The notes: a model not told the origin generated them from the sequence alone. DNA of 64,000 nucleotides from Tenacibaculum sp. 190524A05c (GCF_964036595.1 NZ_OZ038523.1:1742501-1806500), one strand, 5' to 3'; positions 52,257 through 61,608 are shown, counted from the first letter of the stretch. Made by a program: numbers and translations.

Positions 52257-52264
52257 TACATTTG
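52257..52264 (+). promoter_or_regulatory. -7 box of the pseudouridine synthase gene
   Basis: TACATTTG matches TAnnTTTG, 22 bp before the chosen ATG. It shows that an upstream in-frame TTG at 52251 is not the start. Confidence 0.55.
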
Positions 52265-52286
52265 CGCCCTCAAAAATTTCATTATA

Positions 52287-53117
52287 ATGAATAAAAATAA
52301 CTCGTCGAGAGGACGACAAGCTGGAAGAAACAGCAATCCTCGCAATAAAAAACAGTTCAATACAAGAAATAAGAAATCTTCAAACACTTCAAATAAAAGT
52401 AGCGAAGACAAAGGAATTCGTTTAAACAAGTACATTTCAAATTCAGGAATTTGCTCAAGAAGAGAAGCTGATACGTATATCGAACACGGAAGTATTACGG
52501 TAAATGGTCAATTAATGACTGAAATGGGTTATAAAGTACAACCTGGTGATGAAGTTCGTTTTGATGGAACCTTAATCTCTATGGAACAGAAAAGATATAT
52601 TCTTTTGAATAAACCAAAGAACTATATCACTACTATGGAAGATGATCGAGGAAGAAAGACTGTAATGGAACTAGTGGGTAATGCGACAAAGGAACGTATA
52701 TATCCTGTAGGTAGATTAGATAGGAACACAACTGGTTTGTTATTATTTACAAACGATGGTGAATTAGCTAAAAAACTTACGCATCCAAAACATAATGTGA
52801 GAAAATTATATCACGCATCATTAGATAAAAAACTTGCCTTATCAGACCTAGAAAAACTAAGAGGTGATGTTGTAATTGAAGGGAAAAGGGTTTTTATCGA
52901 TGCCGTTTCTTATGTTGAAGGTGAAAAGAAAACAGAAGTAGGAATTGAAATTCACTCTGGAAGAAATAGAATTGTAAGAAAGATTTTTGACCATGTTGGT
53001 TACCACGTTACAAAACTTGATAGAGTAATTTTTGCCGGTTTAACAAAAAAGAATTTACCTAGAGGAAGATATAGAGAGTTAACACAACAAGAAATTAATA
53101 ATCTAAAAATGCTTTAA
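52287..53117 (+). CDS. Large-subunit rRNA pseudouridine synthase, RluB/RsuA type
   Basis: A 276-aa enzyme. A basic Asn/Arg/Ser-rich tail (residues 1-42) is followed by an S4 RNA-binding domain (about 45-95: IRLNKYISNSGICSRREAD) and a pseudouridine-synthase domain with the catalytic Asp in YPVGRLDRNTTGLLLFTNDG. It probably modifies 23S rRNA (RluB site) or 16S (RsuA); the choice is not decided here. Start at ATG 52287, after the -7 box. A GAF gene follows 2 bp after the stop. Confidence 0.93.
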   Translation: MNKNNSSRGRQAGRNSNPRNKKQFNTRNKKSSNTSNKSSEDKGIRLNKYISNSGICSRREADTYIEHGSITVNGQLMTEMGYKVQPGDEVRFDGTLISMEQKRYILLNKPKNYITTMEDDRGRKTVMELVGNATKERIYPVGRLDRNTTGLLLFTNDGELAKKLTHPKHNVRKLYHASLDKKLALSDLEKLRGDVVIEGKRVFIDAVSYVEGEKKTEVGIEIHSGRNRIVRKIFDHVGYHVTKLDRVIFAGLTKKNLPRGRYRELTQQEINNLKML

Positions 53118-53119
53118 AA

Positions 53120-53572
53120 TTGGTTATAGAAAACTTAAAATCTAAAATTGACAGCATAGTTGCTTCACAAAGCACTAAAGAAGAAAAATTACAAGAAATC
53201 TGTGATTACCTTAAAGGTGAGATTTCTTATTACGATTGGGTAGGTTTTTATTTCAGAAACGGAGATAAAGAAGAACTAAAATTAGCTCAATACGCAGGTG
53301 AAGAAACAGAACATACAATTATACCTTTCGGAAAAGGAATTTGTGGTCAAGTTGCCGTAAGTAATGAAAATTTTGTAGTACAAGATGTATCAGAACAAGA
53401 CAATTACATTTCTTGCGGATGGAAAGTGAAATCAGAAATCGTAATTCCTATTTTCATTGATGGAGAAAACATTGGACAAATCGATATTGATTCACATACA
53501 ATAAACCCTTTTTCAAAAGAAGACGAAGAACTTTTAGAATACATATGTAAAGAAATCACCGTTTTTTTGTAA
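53120..53572 (+). CDS. GAF-domain protein, free methionine-(R)-sulfoxide reductase-like, TTG start
   Basis: A 150-aa single GAF domain. It resembles the free-Met-R-SO reductase group: Cys in FGKGICGQVAVS, a second Cys in NYISCGWKVKSEIVIPI, and the strand GQIDIDSHTINPFS. In the family these cysteines form the catalytic pair, and both are present. Reduction of free methionine sulfoxide is the likely role. The start is TTG at 53120, 2 bp after the pseudouridine synthase gene, with which it is probably co-transcribed. Confidence 0.8.
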   Translation: MVIENLKSKIDSIVASQSTKEEKLQEICDYLKGEISYYDWVGFYFRNGDKEELKLAQYAGEETEHTIIPFGKGICGQVAVSNENFVVQDVSEQDNYISCGWKVKSEIVIPIFIDGENIGQIDIDSHTINPFSKEDEELLEYICKEITVFL

Positions 53573-53588
53573 AAAAAAATGTAAATGC

Positions 53589-53618
53589 TTGGAAATTAAG
53601 TTTTTTTCCATATTTTCG
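53589..53618 (+). promoter_or_regulatory. Promoter of the 38-codon gene
   Basis: TTG at 53589-53591, a 19-bp spacer and TATTTTCG at 53611-53618 (one mismatch to TAnnTTTG), 43 bp before the ATG. Confidence 0.45.
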
Positions 53619-53661
53619 TAAAAGTTATTAACAATTTTACTAATCATTAATTCCCCTAAAG

Positions 53662-53778
53662 ATGAGTAAACACATCCCTAATTATGAAAGTCTGGGTACG
53701 AAAACGCAGGCGGACAAATTGACTTTACTGGAAAAATTAGCTCTTTGGGTTCGTGATTTCCTTGAAAATGCAGAATAG
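53662..53778 (+). CDS. Small protein of 38 aa, unknown function
   Basis: A 38-aa ORF begins MSKHIPNYESLGTKTQ and continues ADKLTLLEKLALWVRD, then FLENAE, then TAG. The C-terminal half forms an amphipathic helix (Leu, Ala, Trp and Val on one face, Lys, Asp and Glu on the other). It lies alone in the 349-bp gap between the GAF gene and purH, with its own promoter-like elements upstream and a 14-bp-stem terminator 22 bp after the stop. This arrangement is hard to explain for non-coding DNA. No function is inferred. Confidence 0.65.
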   Translation: MSKHIPNYESLGTKTQADKLTLLEKLALWVRDFLENAE

Positions 53779-53799
53779 AAAGTCAATAAAAAAACAACT

Positions 53800-53844
53800 A
53801 ATCGGAAAAACTTAAAGTTATCAACAAGTTTTTCCGATTTTTTT
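53800..53844 (+). terminator. Strong terminator after the 38-codon gene
   Basis: AATCGGAAAAACTT (53800-53813) and AAGTTTTTCCGATT (53826-53839) form a perfect 14-bp stem followed by a T-run. Confidence 0.85.
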
Positions 53845-53889
53845 ATGACTAAACCTCACGAAAATCGTCGAACACATTTATACTTTTAG

Positions 53890-53897
53890 TATTTTTG
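53890..53897 (+). promoter_or_regulatory. purH -7 box
   Basis: TATTTTTG matches TAnnTTTG, 24 bp before the purH ATG. Confidence 0.55.
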
Positions 53898-53921
53898 CAC
53901 GCTCAATAACAACACAACACA

Positions 53922-55448
53922 ATGAGCAACACTAAAAAAATTCAATCTGCACTTATTTCAGTTTTTCACAAAGATGGTTTAGAGCCAATTGTAAGAAAAT
54001 TGAACGATTTAAATGTTACAATTTACTCAACTGGAGGTACAGAAAAATTCATCAAAGACTTAGGTATTGATGTAGTTCCTGTAGAATCTGTAACAGATTA
54101 TCCTTCTATTTTAGGTGGAAGAGTAAAAACGTTACACCCAAAAGTTTTTGGAGGAATTTTAAATCGCCAAGAAAACGAAAGTGATGTTGCTCAATTAGAA
54201 GAGTATAAAATTCCACAAATTGATTTAGTAATTGTTGATTTATATCCTTTTGAAAAAACTGTGGCTTCAGGAGCTCCAGAACAAGACATTATTGAAAAAA
54301 TTGATATCGGTGGAATCTCTTTAATTAGAGCAGCAGCTAAGAATTTTAAAGACACTTGCATTGTTTCTTCAATGGAGCAATATGACGAGTTTCTATCAAT
54401 GATTTCTGAAAACAACGGAGAAACTTCAATTTCTGAGAGAAAAAAACTTGCTGCAAAAGCATTTAATATTTCTTCTCACTATGATACTGCGATTTTCAAC
54501 TACTTTAATGAAGAAGAAGTTGTTTATAAAGCAAGTGAAACAACTTCAAAAACACTTAGATATGGAGAAAATCCACATCAGAAAGGATATTTCTTTGGAG
54601 ATTTAGACGCAATGTTTGATAAACTTCATGGTAAGGAGTTAAGCTACAACAACCTATTAGATGTTGATGCTGCTGTAAACTTGATAAATGAATTTCAAGG
54701 GGAAGATCCAACTTTCGCTATTTTAAAACACAACAATGCTTGTGGTTTTGCTCAAAGAGATACAGTTTATAACGCATATGTTGATGCTTTAGCTGGAGAC
54801 CCGGTATCTGCATTTGGAGGAATTTTAATAACGAATACAACTATCGACAAGGCGACAGCAGAGGAAATTCACAAATTATTCTGTGAAGTTGTTATTGCGC
54901 CAGCTTTTAATGATGATGCTTTAGAAGTTTTAAAAGGAAAAAAGAATAGAATTTTACTAGTACAAAAAGAAGTGAGTTTGCCAGTGCAAACTGTGAGAAC
55001 TGCTTTAAATGGAGTATTAGTTCAAGATAAAGATAATAAGACTGATGTAGAAGCTGATTTATCTTATCCAACAACGGAAAAGCCAAGCAAAGAACAAATC
55101 GAAGATTTACTTTTTGCTTCTAAAATATGTAAACACACAAAGTCAAACACAATTGTTTTAGCGAAAAACAAGCAATTATGTGCAAGCGGAACAGGACAAA
55201 CAAGTCGTGTAGATGCCTTGAGACAAGCTATTGAAAAAGCTAAAAACTTTAATTTTGATTTAGATGGAGCGGTTATGGCTAGTGATGCTTTCTTCCCTTT
55301 CCCTGACTGTGTTGAAATTGCTGATAACGCTGGAATTAAGAGTGTTATCCAGCCAGGAGGTTCAATAAAAGACGAGTTAAGTATTGATTACTGTAACAAC
55401 AATAACATATCAATGGTATTCACAGGAACAAGACACTTTAAACATTAA
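53922..55448 (+). CDS. purH: Bifunctional AICAR transformylase/IMP cyclohydrolase
   Basis: Catalyses the last two steps of purine synthesis, AICAR to FAICAR to IMP. The 508-aa length is normal. The N-terminal IMP cyclohydrolase domain (about 1-195) has ALISVFHKDGLEP, YSTGGTEKF and LGGRVKTLHPKV; the C-terminal transformylase has the catalytic Lys-His in ILKHNNACGFA, DPVSAFGG and MASDAFFPFPD. Monocistronic with its own -7 box; mreB follows 79 bp after the stop. Confidence 0.97.
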   Translation: MSNTKKIQSALISVFHKDGLEPIVRKLNDLNVTIYSTGGTEKFIKDLGIDVVPVESVTDYPSILGGRVKTLHPKVFGGILNRQENESDVAQLEEYKIPQIDLVIVDLYPFEKTVASGAPEQDIIEKIDIGGISLIRAAAKNFKDTCIVSSMEQYDEFLSMISENNGETSISERKKLAAKAFNISSHYDTAIFNYFNEEEVVYKASETTSKTLRYGENPHQKGYFFGDLDAMFDKLHGKELSYNNLLDVDAAVNLINEFQGEDPTFAILKHNNACGFAQRDTVYNAYVDALAGDPVSAFGGILITNTTIDKATAEEIHKLFCEVVIAPAFNDDALEVLKGKKNRILLVQKEVSLPVQTVRTALNGVLVQDKDNKTDVEADLSYPTTEKPSKEQIEDLLFASKICKHTKSNTIVLAKNKQLCASGTGQTSRVDALRQAIEKAKNFNFDLDGAVMASDAFFPFPDCVEIADNAGIKSVIQPGGSIKDELSIDYCNNNNISMVFTGTRHFKH

Positions 55449-55481
55449 AGTTTAAGGTGTTTTTTCTTGGATTTTTTTTGT

Positions 55482-55489
55482 TAGATTTG
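55482..55489 (+). promoter_or_regulatory. mreB operon -7 box
   Basis: TAGATTTG matches TAnnTTTG, 38 bp before the mreB ATG. No -33 element at the usual distance. Confidence 0.5.
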
Positions 55490-55527
55490 TGAGAATACAT
55501 AAGTCAATCACATTTTAAATATTTTTT

Positions 55528-56556
55528 ATGGGTTTTTTTGATTTCTTGACGGAGGAAATCGCAATCGATTTAGGAACTGCGAACACATTGATTATACATG
55601 ACGGTAAAGTTGTAATCGATAGCCCTTCCATAGTAGCCAGAGATAGAATGTCTGGTAAAATTATTGCTACCGGAAAGGAAGCTCGTAAAATGCAAGGTAA
55701 AACTCATGAAAATATCAAAACAATTAGACCATTAAAAGATGGTGTAATTGCAGACTTCCAAGCTTCGGAAGAAATGATAAAGGAATTTGTAAAGAAAATT
55801 CCTTCTATCAGAAAAAAACTTTTCCCACCTTCTTTAAGAATGGTAATTTGTATTCCTTCAGGGATTACAGAAGTTGAAAAAAGAGCGGTTATCGATTCTG
55901 CTCGTCACATGAATGCAAAAGATATTTTCCTTATTTATGAACCAATGGCAGCTGCAATTGGAGTTGGTGTTGACATTATGGAACCAAAAGGAAATATGAT
56001 TATCGATATAGGTGGAGGAACAACAGAAATCGCAGTGATTGCTTTAGCTGGTATTGTTTGTGATCAATCTGTAAAAGTTGCTGGAGATCTATTTACAAGT
56101 GACATCATGTATTACATGAGAACTCAACACAACTTATACGTAGGTGAGACAACAGCAGAAAAAATGAAAATTCAAATTGGTGCAGCTACAGAAGACTTAG
56201 AAGATGCACCAGATGATATGATGGTTCAAGGTAGAGACTTATTAAGTGGTAAACCTAAACAAGTTCAAGTTTCTTATAGAGAAATTGCTAAAGCTTTAGA
56301 CAAATCTATCTTAAGAATTGAAGATGCTGTTATGGAAACTTTATCGAAAACCCCACCAGAACTAGCGGCCGATATTTACAATACTGGAATTTATTTAGCC
56401 GGAGGTGGATCAATGCTTAGAGGTTTAGATAAAAGACTTTCTAGAAAAACAGACTTACCAGTTTACGTAGCAGAAGATCCATTAAGAGCTGTTGTACGAG
56501 GAACTGGAATAGCCTTAAAAAACCTTGACAAATTCAAGAGCGTTTTAGTAAGTTAA
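55528..56556 (+). CDS. mreB: Rod shape-determining actin homologue MreB
   Basis: Actin-like ATPase that positions cell-wall synthesis along the sidewall. The 342-aa protein has phosphate-1 IDLGTANTLIIHDG, connect-1 and phosphate-2 IDIGGGTTEIAVIAL, and the adenosine motif YLAGGGSMLRGLDKRL. A short hydrophobic N-terminus (MGFFDFLTEEIA) provides membrane binding. It leads a five-gene elongation operon with mreC, mreD, pbp2 and rodA, implying a rod-shaped cell. Confidence 0.98.
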   Translation: MGFFDFLTEEIAIDLGTANTLIIHDGKVVIDSPSIVARDRMSGKIIATGKEARKMQGKTHENIKTIRPLKDGVIADFQASEEMIKEFVKKIPSIRKKLFPPSLRMVICIPSGITEVEKRAVIDSARHMNAKDIFLIYEPMAAAIGVGVDIMEPKGNMIIDIGGGTTEIAVIALAGIVCDQSVKVAGDLFTSDIMYYMRTQHNLYVGETTAEKMKIQIGAATEDLEDAPDDMMVQGRDLLSGKPKQVQVSYREIAKALDKSILRIEDAVMETLSKTPPELAADIYNTGIYLAGGGSMLRGLDKRLSRKTDLPVYVAEDPLRAVVRGTGIALKNLDKFKSVLVS

Positions 56557-56569
56557 TTGATTACATAGT

Positions 56570-57412
56570 ATGCAACAGCTAATTTATTTTATTCAGAAAT
56601 ATAAATATGTTCTGTACTTCTTGCTGCTGCAATTCATTTCGCTATTTCTCATAATTAATAATCATAGTTACCATAGAAGCAAATTCATTAGTTCTGCTAA
56701 TAATATTACTGGTGGTATTTACGAAAAAAGAAAATCTGTTTCGGACTATCTAGATTTAAACATCCAGAACAAATCTTTAGCGGAAGAAAACGTTAAACTG
56801 AAAAACGAAATAGCTATTTTAAGATCACGACTCGATTCAACGAAGCAATATACTATCATCGACACTTCTTTGTACCATCAACAATATAAATACATAGATG
56901 GTATTATTACTAAGAATGAATATCACAAGTCATACAACTATCTTACAATAAATCGCGGAAAAAAAGATGGTGTATCTTCAGAGATGGCCGTTGTTAATCA
57001 TACTGGAATTGTAGGTGTAACAGACGCCGTAAGTAATTCTTACGCTAGAGTGAGATCTATATTAAATAGAAGTAATGAAATTAATGTTCGTTTAAAAAAG
57101 AGTAATGCCAGTGGTAATTACTATTATGGTTCTTTAAGTTGGGACACAAAGAGTTATCAAATCGTTCAATTAAGTGATATTCCAAGGCAAGCTACAATCA
57201 GCATTGGAGACACTATTGTTACTAGTGGTCGTTCTGCTATTTTCCCGGAAGGCATTTTAGTTGGAACGGTAAACAATGTTGATTTTAGAGAATCATCAAA
57301 TAGCATAGCAATTAAACTGTTCAATGATATGAGCAGCTTACGAAATGTTTATATAATTAATAACTTCGATAAAAAGGAAATAAGAGATTTAGAGCAAGGA
57401 ATCAATGAGTAG
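56570..57412 (+). CDS. mreC: Rod shape-determining protein MreC
   Basis: A 280-aa bitopic protein that bridges MreB/MreD to the periplasmic wall enzymes. It has one membrane helix (about residues 12-28), a coiled coil (about 60-92) and the periplasmic MreC beta domain (LTINRGKKDGVSSEMAVVNH, GIVGVTDAVSNSYARV, GDTIVTSGRSAIFPEGILVG). It starts 14 bp after mreB and overlaps mreD by 8 bp. Confidence 0.96.
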   Translation: MQQLIYFIQKYKYVLYFLLLQFISLFLIINNHSYHRSKFISSANNITGGIYEKRKSVSDYLDLNIQNKSLAEENVKLKNEIAILRSRLDSTKQYTIIDTSLYHQQYKYIDGIITKNEYHKSYNYLTINRGKKDGVSSEMAVVNHTGIVGVTDAVSNSYARVRSILNRSNEINVRLKKSNASGNYYYGSLSWDTKSYQIVQLSDIPRQATISIGDTIVTSGRSAIFPEGILVGTVNNVDFRESSNSIAIKLFNDMSSLRNVYIINNFDKKEIRDLEQGINE

Positions 57413-57911
57413 AAGGTCATATTATTTAGTGTTTGTATTTATTAGCTTAATACTTCTTCAAGTATTGGTACTAAACAATGTACTATTATTCGACAGAGTG
57501 AATCCTTACATTTATATAGCCTTTATCTTTATATATCCATTTAGAAAAAATAGATTCCCTATATTAAGTTTAGCTTTTTTATTAGGTCTTTTTATTGATT
57601 TATTTTCAGATTCCGGAGGAGCACATGCATTCGCAACTACTTTTATTGCATATGTAAGACCATATTTCTTTAAAACTATATTCCAAAAAACTGAACTGGA
57701 TTATGAGTTTTTTACACTAAAACAAGAATCATTTGGTAAGGTTTTCAACTTTATTGTCATTTTAACTTTCTTGCATCATTTTTTATTATTTACTTTACTT
57801 AACTTTAGTTTCTCAAACTTTTTTTATGTATTAACTAATACACTTCTATCAGGAATATTTTCGTTACTTATATATTTCCTAGGTAGTTTTATATTAAGAA
57901 GCAAACAGTAA
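57405..57911 (+). CDS. mreD: Rod shape-determining protein MreD
   Basis: A 168-aa polytopic protein with about five membrane helices and the MreD-like segment LGLFIDLFSDSGGAHAFATT. Sequence similarity is weak in this family; position between mreC and pbp2 supports the call. It overlaps mreC by 8 bp, and pbp2 begins 3 bp after its stop. Confidence 0.92.
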   Translation: MSRRSYYLVFVFISLILLQVLVLNNVLLFDRVNPYIYIAFIFIYPFRKNRFPILSLAFLLGLFIDLFSDSGGAHAFATTFIAYVRPYFFKTIFQKTELDYEFFTLKQESFGKVFNFIVILTFLHHFLLFTLLNFSFSNFFYVLTNTLLSGIFSLLIYFLGSFILRSKQ

Positions 57912-57913
57912 AC

Positions 57914-59794
57914 GTGAAAAGAAGCTCTTTATTAATAATTCTTATTTTACTATTTGGTATAGTATACATTGGTCGACTATTTCAATTACAGGTTATTGAA
58001 GGCGGAACATCTAGTGCCATTAATACAGCAACAGTAAAAATTGAGTATGATTATCCACAACGAGGATACATTTATGATCGAAACGGACAATTACTAGTTG
58101 CCAATCAACTAAGCTATGATGTAATGGTTATTCCAAAGGAAGTGAAATCTATAGACACACTTCATTTATGTTCATTACTCAAAATAACCAAAGACGACTT
58201 CAAAAAAAGATTTCGTAAAGCTGAAAAATATGCAAGATGGCTGCCATCCGTTTTCCTAAAACAAGTTGCAAAAGAAGACTTTGCCTATCTTCAAGAAAAG
58301 CTTCATAAATTTGAAGGGTTTTACGTTCAACGACGTATCATTCGAGATTATCCCATAAAATCTGCAGCAAACATTTTAGGTTTCTTAGGGGAAGTAAACG
58401 AACTGCAAGCTAAGAAAAGTGACTACTACGAGAATGGAGAACTTATTGGAAAATGGGGAGTTGAAAAATACTACGAAGATCTATTAAGAGGTGTTAAAGG
58501 AAAAAAATATTTTAATAGAGATAATCTAAACAGAATAACTGGTTCTTTTAAAAATGGAGAATATGATACCTTAGCCTTAGCTGGAAAGGATTTAACACTT
58601 ACTATTGATAGTGAGCTTCAACAATACGGTGAACTATTAATGTCAGGTAAACGAGGAGGAATTGTAGTATTAGAACCATCTTCAGGTGAAATCCTAGCCT
58701 TGGTTACAGCTCCATCTTATGATCCAAATATGATGGTAGGAAGAAAAAGATCATCATTTTCTCAAAAATTATTTTCAGACACCATTAACAACCCAACCTT
58801 CGATCGAGGACTGCAAGGAGTGTATTCTCCAGGTTCACCTTTTAAAGTATTGAATGGTCTTATAGGATTACAAGAAAATGTAATTAATGAAAATACTGCA
58901 GTTTACTGCTACGGAGGATATCGTTATGGGAAAAGGAAACACGAATTCATGAGATGTCACTGTGGTATTTACGGCAGACCTATTCGCTTAAAGAAAGCAA
59001 TAGCAAAATCTTGTAATAGCTACTTTGCCGAAGTTTATAGAAAAATAATCAACAAAGAAGGAAATACTAAAACTGGGTTTGATAATTGGAGTAATCAAGT
59101 AAAGAGTTTTGGACTTGGCAATTATTTAGGGTACGATTTACCTGTAGGAAATAAAGGAAATGTTCCAGATGCCAACTTTTATGATAAACGATATTCTTTC
59201 GGCTGGCGAGCAGTTACTAATATTTCGAATGCAATTGGTCAAGGTGAAATTGAAACAACTCCTATTCAATTAGCAAATGCTACCGCTGCTATTGCTAATA
59301 GAGGTTTTTATTTTACTCCTCATATCGTAAAACGAGTTAATAACGAATTAATAGATAATTCTAAATTCGTCTCTAAAAAACTAACTTCAATAAATGCGAA
59401 TCATTTCCCGCCTGTCATAGATGCAATGCATGAAGTTTTCAAAACAGGAACAGGTAGATTTAGTCAGGTAAAAGGTATTGATATTTGCGGTAAGACAGGA
59501 ACTGTGGAAAATTTCACAAGAATTAATGGAGAAAAAGTACAGTTACCTGACCACTCAATTCTAGTTGCATTTGCTCCAAAGGAGAATCCAAAAATTGCCA
59601 TGGCAGTTTTTGTTGAAAACGGAGGTTTTGGTTCAACGATTGCCGCTCCGATTACTAGTCTTATGATTGAAAAGTATTTGACTGGAGATGTAAAAAGAAA
59701 ACACATTGAAGAACGAATGATTAATCTAAGTTTAAAAGAAACTTATGATAAACAACTCATAAAAAGAGACTCACTTGAGACAATTAAAGAATAA
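57914..59794 (+). CDS. mrdA: Penicillin-binding protein 2 (elongation transpeptidase), GTG start
   Basis: Class B PBP that crosslinks new peptidoglycan during elongation. The 626-aa protein has an N-terminal anchor (about 4-21), the pedestal region (about 50-220), and the transpeptidase domain with SxxK in YSPGSPFKVLNG (about 308), SxN in AKSCNSYFAEVY and KTGT in CGKTGTVENF. The start is GTG at 57914, 3 bp after mreD. It overlaps rodA by 20 bp, keeping the RodA-PBP2 glycosyltransferase/transpeptidase pair coupled. Confidence 0.97.
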   Translation: MKRSSLLIILILLFGIVYIGRLFQLQVIEGGTSSAINTATVKIEYDYPQRGYIYDRNGQLLVANQLSYDVMVIPKEVKSIDTLHLCSLLKITKDDFKKRFRKAEKYARWLPSVFLKQVAKEDFAYLQEKLHKFEGFYVQRRIIRDYPIKSAANILGFLGEVNELQAKKSDYYENGELIGKWGVEKYYEDLLRGVKGKKYFNRDNLNRITGSFKNGEYDTLALAGKDLTLTIDSELQQYGELLMSGKRGGIVVLEPSSGEILALVTAPSYDPNMMVGRKRSSFSQKLFSDTINNPTFDRGLQGVYSPGSPFKVLNGLIGLQENVINENTAVYCYGGYRYGKRKHEFMRCHCGIYGRPIRLKKAIAKSCNSYFAEVYRKIINKEGNTKTGFDNWSNQVKSFGLGNYLGYDLPVGNKGNVPDANFYDKRYSFGWRAVTNISNAIGQGEIETTPIQLANATAAIANRGFYFTPHIVKRVNNELIDNSKFVSKKLTSINANHFPPVIDAMHEVFKTGTGRFSQVKGIDICGKTGTVENFTRINGEKVQLPDHSILVAFAPKENPKIAMAVFVENGGFGSTIAAPITSLMIEKYLTGDVKRKHIEERMINLSLKETYDKQLIKRDSLETIKE

Positions 59795-61052
59795 CATATT
59801 TGCTAATTTAGATTGGATCACCATTTTAATTTATGTTTTACTCGTGGTGTTCGGTTGGATGAATATTTTCGCTGCTTCCTCTACAGATACAGAACGAGAA
59901 TTATTAGATTTTTCAACGAGATATGGAAAACAAATGATTTTCATTTGTCTTGCCATACCTTTAACCGTATTTGTTCTTTTCTTAAACTCAAAGTTTTATG
60001 AACAATTTTCCAGTTTACTGTATTTGTTCTCACTGGTTCTTCTTGCTGGAGTATTAGTCTTTGGTAAAAAAATTAACGGGGCAACTTCTTGGTATAACTT
60101 CGGAGGAATTGGTCTTCAACCTTCAGAATTCTCAAAAGCGTTTACCGCCCTAGCTTTAGCCAAATTAATGAGTGACAGACAGTATAACTTAAAACTTATC
60201 AAAAATCAAATTAAAGCCTTTTTTATAATATTCCTTCCAGCTTTTCTAATTGCTTTACAACCAGACATGGGATCTGTTTTGATATATTTCTCTTTCTTTT
60301 TTGTTTTAAATAGAGAGGGACTAACTCTTAGGTATTTTATTCTTGGTGTTACAACGATCATACTATTTCTACTTACAATTTATTTCGGAACTAAAATCAT
60401 ATTAATCGCAACTATAACCGTTCTTACGTTATCAATTATATATATAGCATATAAAAACAAGCAATTCTTGAGGTTCAATTGGCCGATAGTAGTAATAGGT
60501 TATATCATAACATCCTTATTTATTGCTGGAGTTGGATACACTTATACTAACATATTAGAACAACATCAAAAAGACAGATTTGATATCTTATTAGGCAAAA
60601 TTAAAGATGATAGTGGAATTGGATACAATACATACCAAGCAAAGCTTACCATTAAATCTGGAGGATTCCTAGGAAAAGGTTTTTTACAAGGAGATAGAAC
60701 TCAAGGTAACTTTGTTCCAGAACAGGACACGGATTATATTTTTAGTACAGTTGGAGAGGAATGGGGCTTTCTAGGAAGTACGTTTGTCATTATACTCTTC
60801 ATGTTACTCTTATTTAGAATTATCTTCTTAGCAGAACAGCAAACTAACAAATTTTCTAGAATTTATGGATATGGAGTGGCCTCCATCATTTTCTTCCATG
60901 TTATTGTTAACATAGGAATGGTTATAGGTATTTTACCAACTATTGGTATACCTCTACCCTTTTTTAGTTATGGAGGATCGTCGTTATGGGGATTTACTTT
61001 ACTAATCTTCATTTTTATTAGATTAGATGCCCATAAGAAATATGACTACTAA
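59775..61052 (+). CDS. rodA: SEDS glycosyltransferase RodA, TTG start
   Basis: Polymerises lipid II glycan strands with PBP2. The 425-aa protein has about ten membrane helices and SEDS motifs: GATSWYNFGGIGLQPSEFSK, LQPDMGSVLIYFSFFF, the catalytic-loop region FVPEQDTDYIFSTVGEEWGF with its essential Asp, and the final PLPFFSYGGSSLWG. The start is TTG at 59775, within the 3' end of pbp2; no ATG fits the N-terminus. Last gene of the elongation operon. Confidence 0.96.
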   Translation: MRQLKNNIFANLDWITILIYVLLVVFGWMNIFAASSTDTERELLDFSTRYGKQMIFICLAIPLTVFVLFLNSKFYEQFSSLLYLFSLVLLAGVLVFGKKINGATSWYNFGGIGLQPSEFSKAFTALALAKLMSDRQYNLKLIKNQIKAFFIIFLPAFLIALQPDMGSVLIYFSFFFVLNREGLTLRYFILGVTTIILFLLTIYFGTKIILIATITVLTLSIIYIAYKNKQFLRFNWPIVVIGYIITSLFIAGVGYTYTNILEQHQKDRFDILLGKIKDDSGIGYNTYQAKLTIKSGGFLGKGFLQGDRTQGNFVPEQDTDYIFSTVGEEWGFLGSTFVIILFMLLLFRIIFLAEQQTNKFSRIYGYGVASIIFFHVIVNIGMVIGILPTIGIPLPFFSYGGSSLWGFTLLIFIFIRLDAHKKYDY

Positions 61053-61103
61053 TCAATTATGCTACTTCAATTCAACTAGTACAAAATTAAAAAATGAGGT
61101 AAC

Positions 61104-61135
61104 AAAAAAAGCACTCCGATAAAATCGAAGTGCTA
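61104..61135 (-). terminator. rpsT terminator
   Basis: On the minus strand AGCACTTCGAT pairs with ATCGGAGTGCT around TTT, followed by a T-run (A-tract at 61104-61110 on the plus strand). Confidence 0.85.
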
Positions 61136-61170
61136 ATATTAACTAACCTTAAAACTCTTTTTGTGCTGTC

Positions 61171-61422
61171 TTATAAAGCAGCTACGTGCTTAGCTAATTT
61201 AGATTTTAAATTAGCAGCTTTATTCTTATGAATAATGTTGTTCTTTGCTAATTTATCTAACATTGAAACAACTTTAGGTAACATTCCAACAGCTTCATTC
61301 TTATCTGAAGTCGCTCTTAACTTTCTTACAGCATTACGTGTAGTTTTATGCTGATATTTATTTCTTAAGCGCTTCGCTTCGTTACTTCTAATTCTTTTAA
61401 TTGCTGACTTATGATTTGCCAT
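61171..61422 (-). CDS. rpsT: 30S ribosomal protein S20
   Basis: An 83-aa basic helical protein of the small subunit. The N-terminus [20 protein letters not shown] and the C-terminal [20 protein letters not shown] are diagnostic for S20. It lies 33 bp downstream of a tRNA-Glu gene on the same strand, with no promoter or terminator visible between them, so tRNA and rpsT may be one transcript. Confidence 0.97.
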   Translation of the reverse strand: MANHKSAIKRIRSNEAKRLRNKYQHKTTRNAVRKLRATSDKNEAVGMLPKVVSMLDKLAKNNIIHKNKAANLKSKLAKHVAAL

Positions 61423-61455
61423 TTTCTAAATTCTTAAATGTTTATAAAAACTTTG

Positions 61456-61527
61456 TACTCCGTACGGGATTCGAACCCGTGTTACCAGGATGAAAACCTG
61501 GCGTCCTAACCCCTAGACGAACGGAGC
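61456..61527 (-). tRNA. tRNA-Glu (TTC), copy proximal to rpsT
   Basis: A 72-nt tRNA. The anticodon stem CCAGG/CCTGG encloses TTTTCAT with anticodon TTC; the T-arm has GGGTTCGAATCCC and the D-arm TCTAGGGGTTAGGA. The acceptor stem is GCTCCGT/ACGGAGT with a first-position G-T and discriminator A; CCA is not encoded. Identical to the second copy. Its own promoter is seen at 61555-61585. Confidence 0.96.
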
Positions 61528-61554
61528 AGTACAACTTTTTCAAGATTGCGGGTG

Positions 61555-61585
61555 CAAATATAAAATTAATTTTTTGTATTCGCAA
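61555..61585 (-). promoter_or_regulatory. Promoter of the rpsT-proximal tRNA-Glu
   Basis: On the minus strand TTG (61585-61583), a 20-bp spacer, then TATATTTG (61562-61555) followed by CACCCGCAA. The same TATATTTGCACCCGCAA lies before the second copy. Confidence 0.7.
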
Positions 61586-61608
61586 TATTTTATCTTCTAA
61601 AAATCAGA

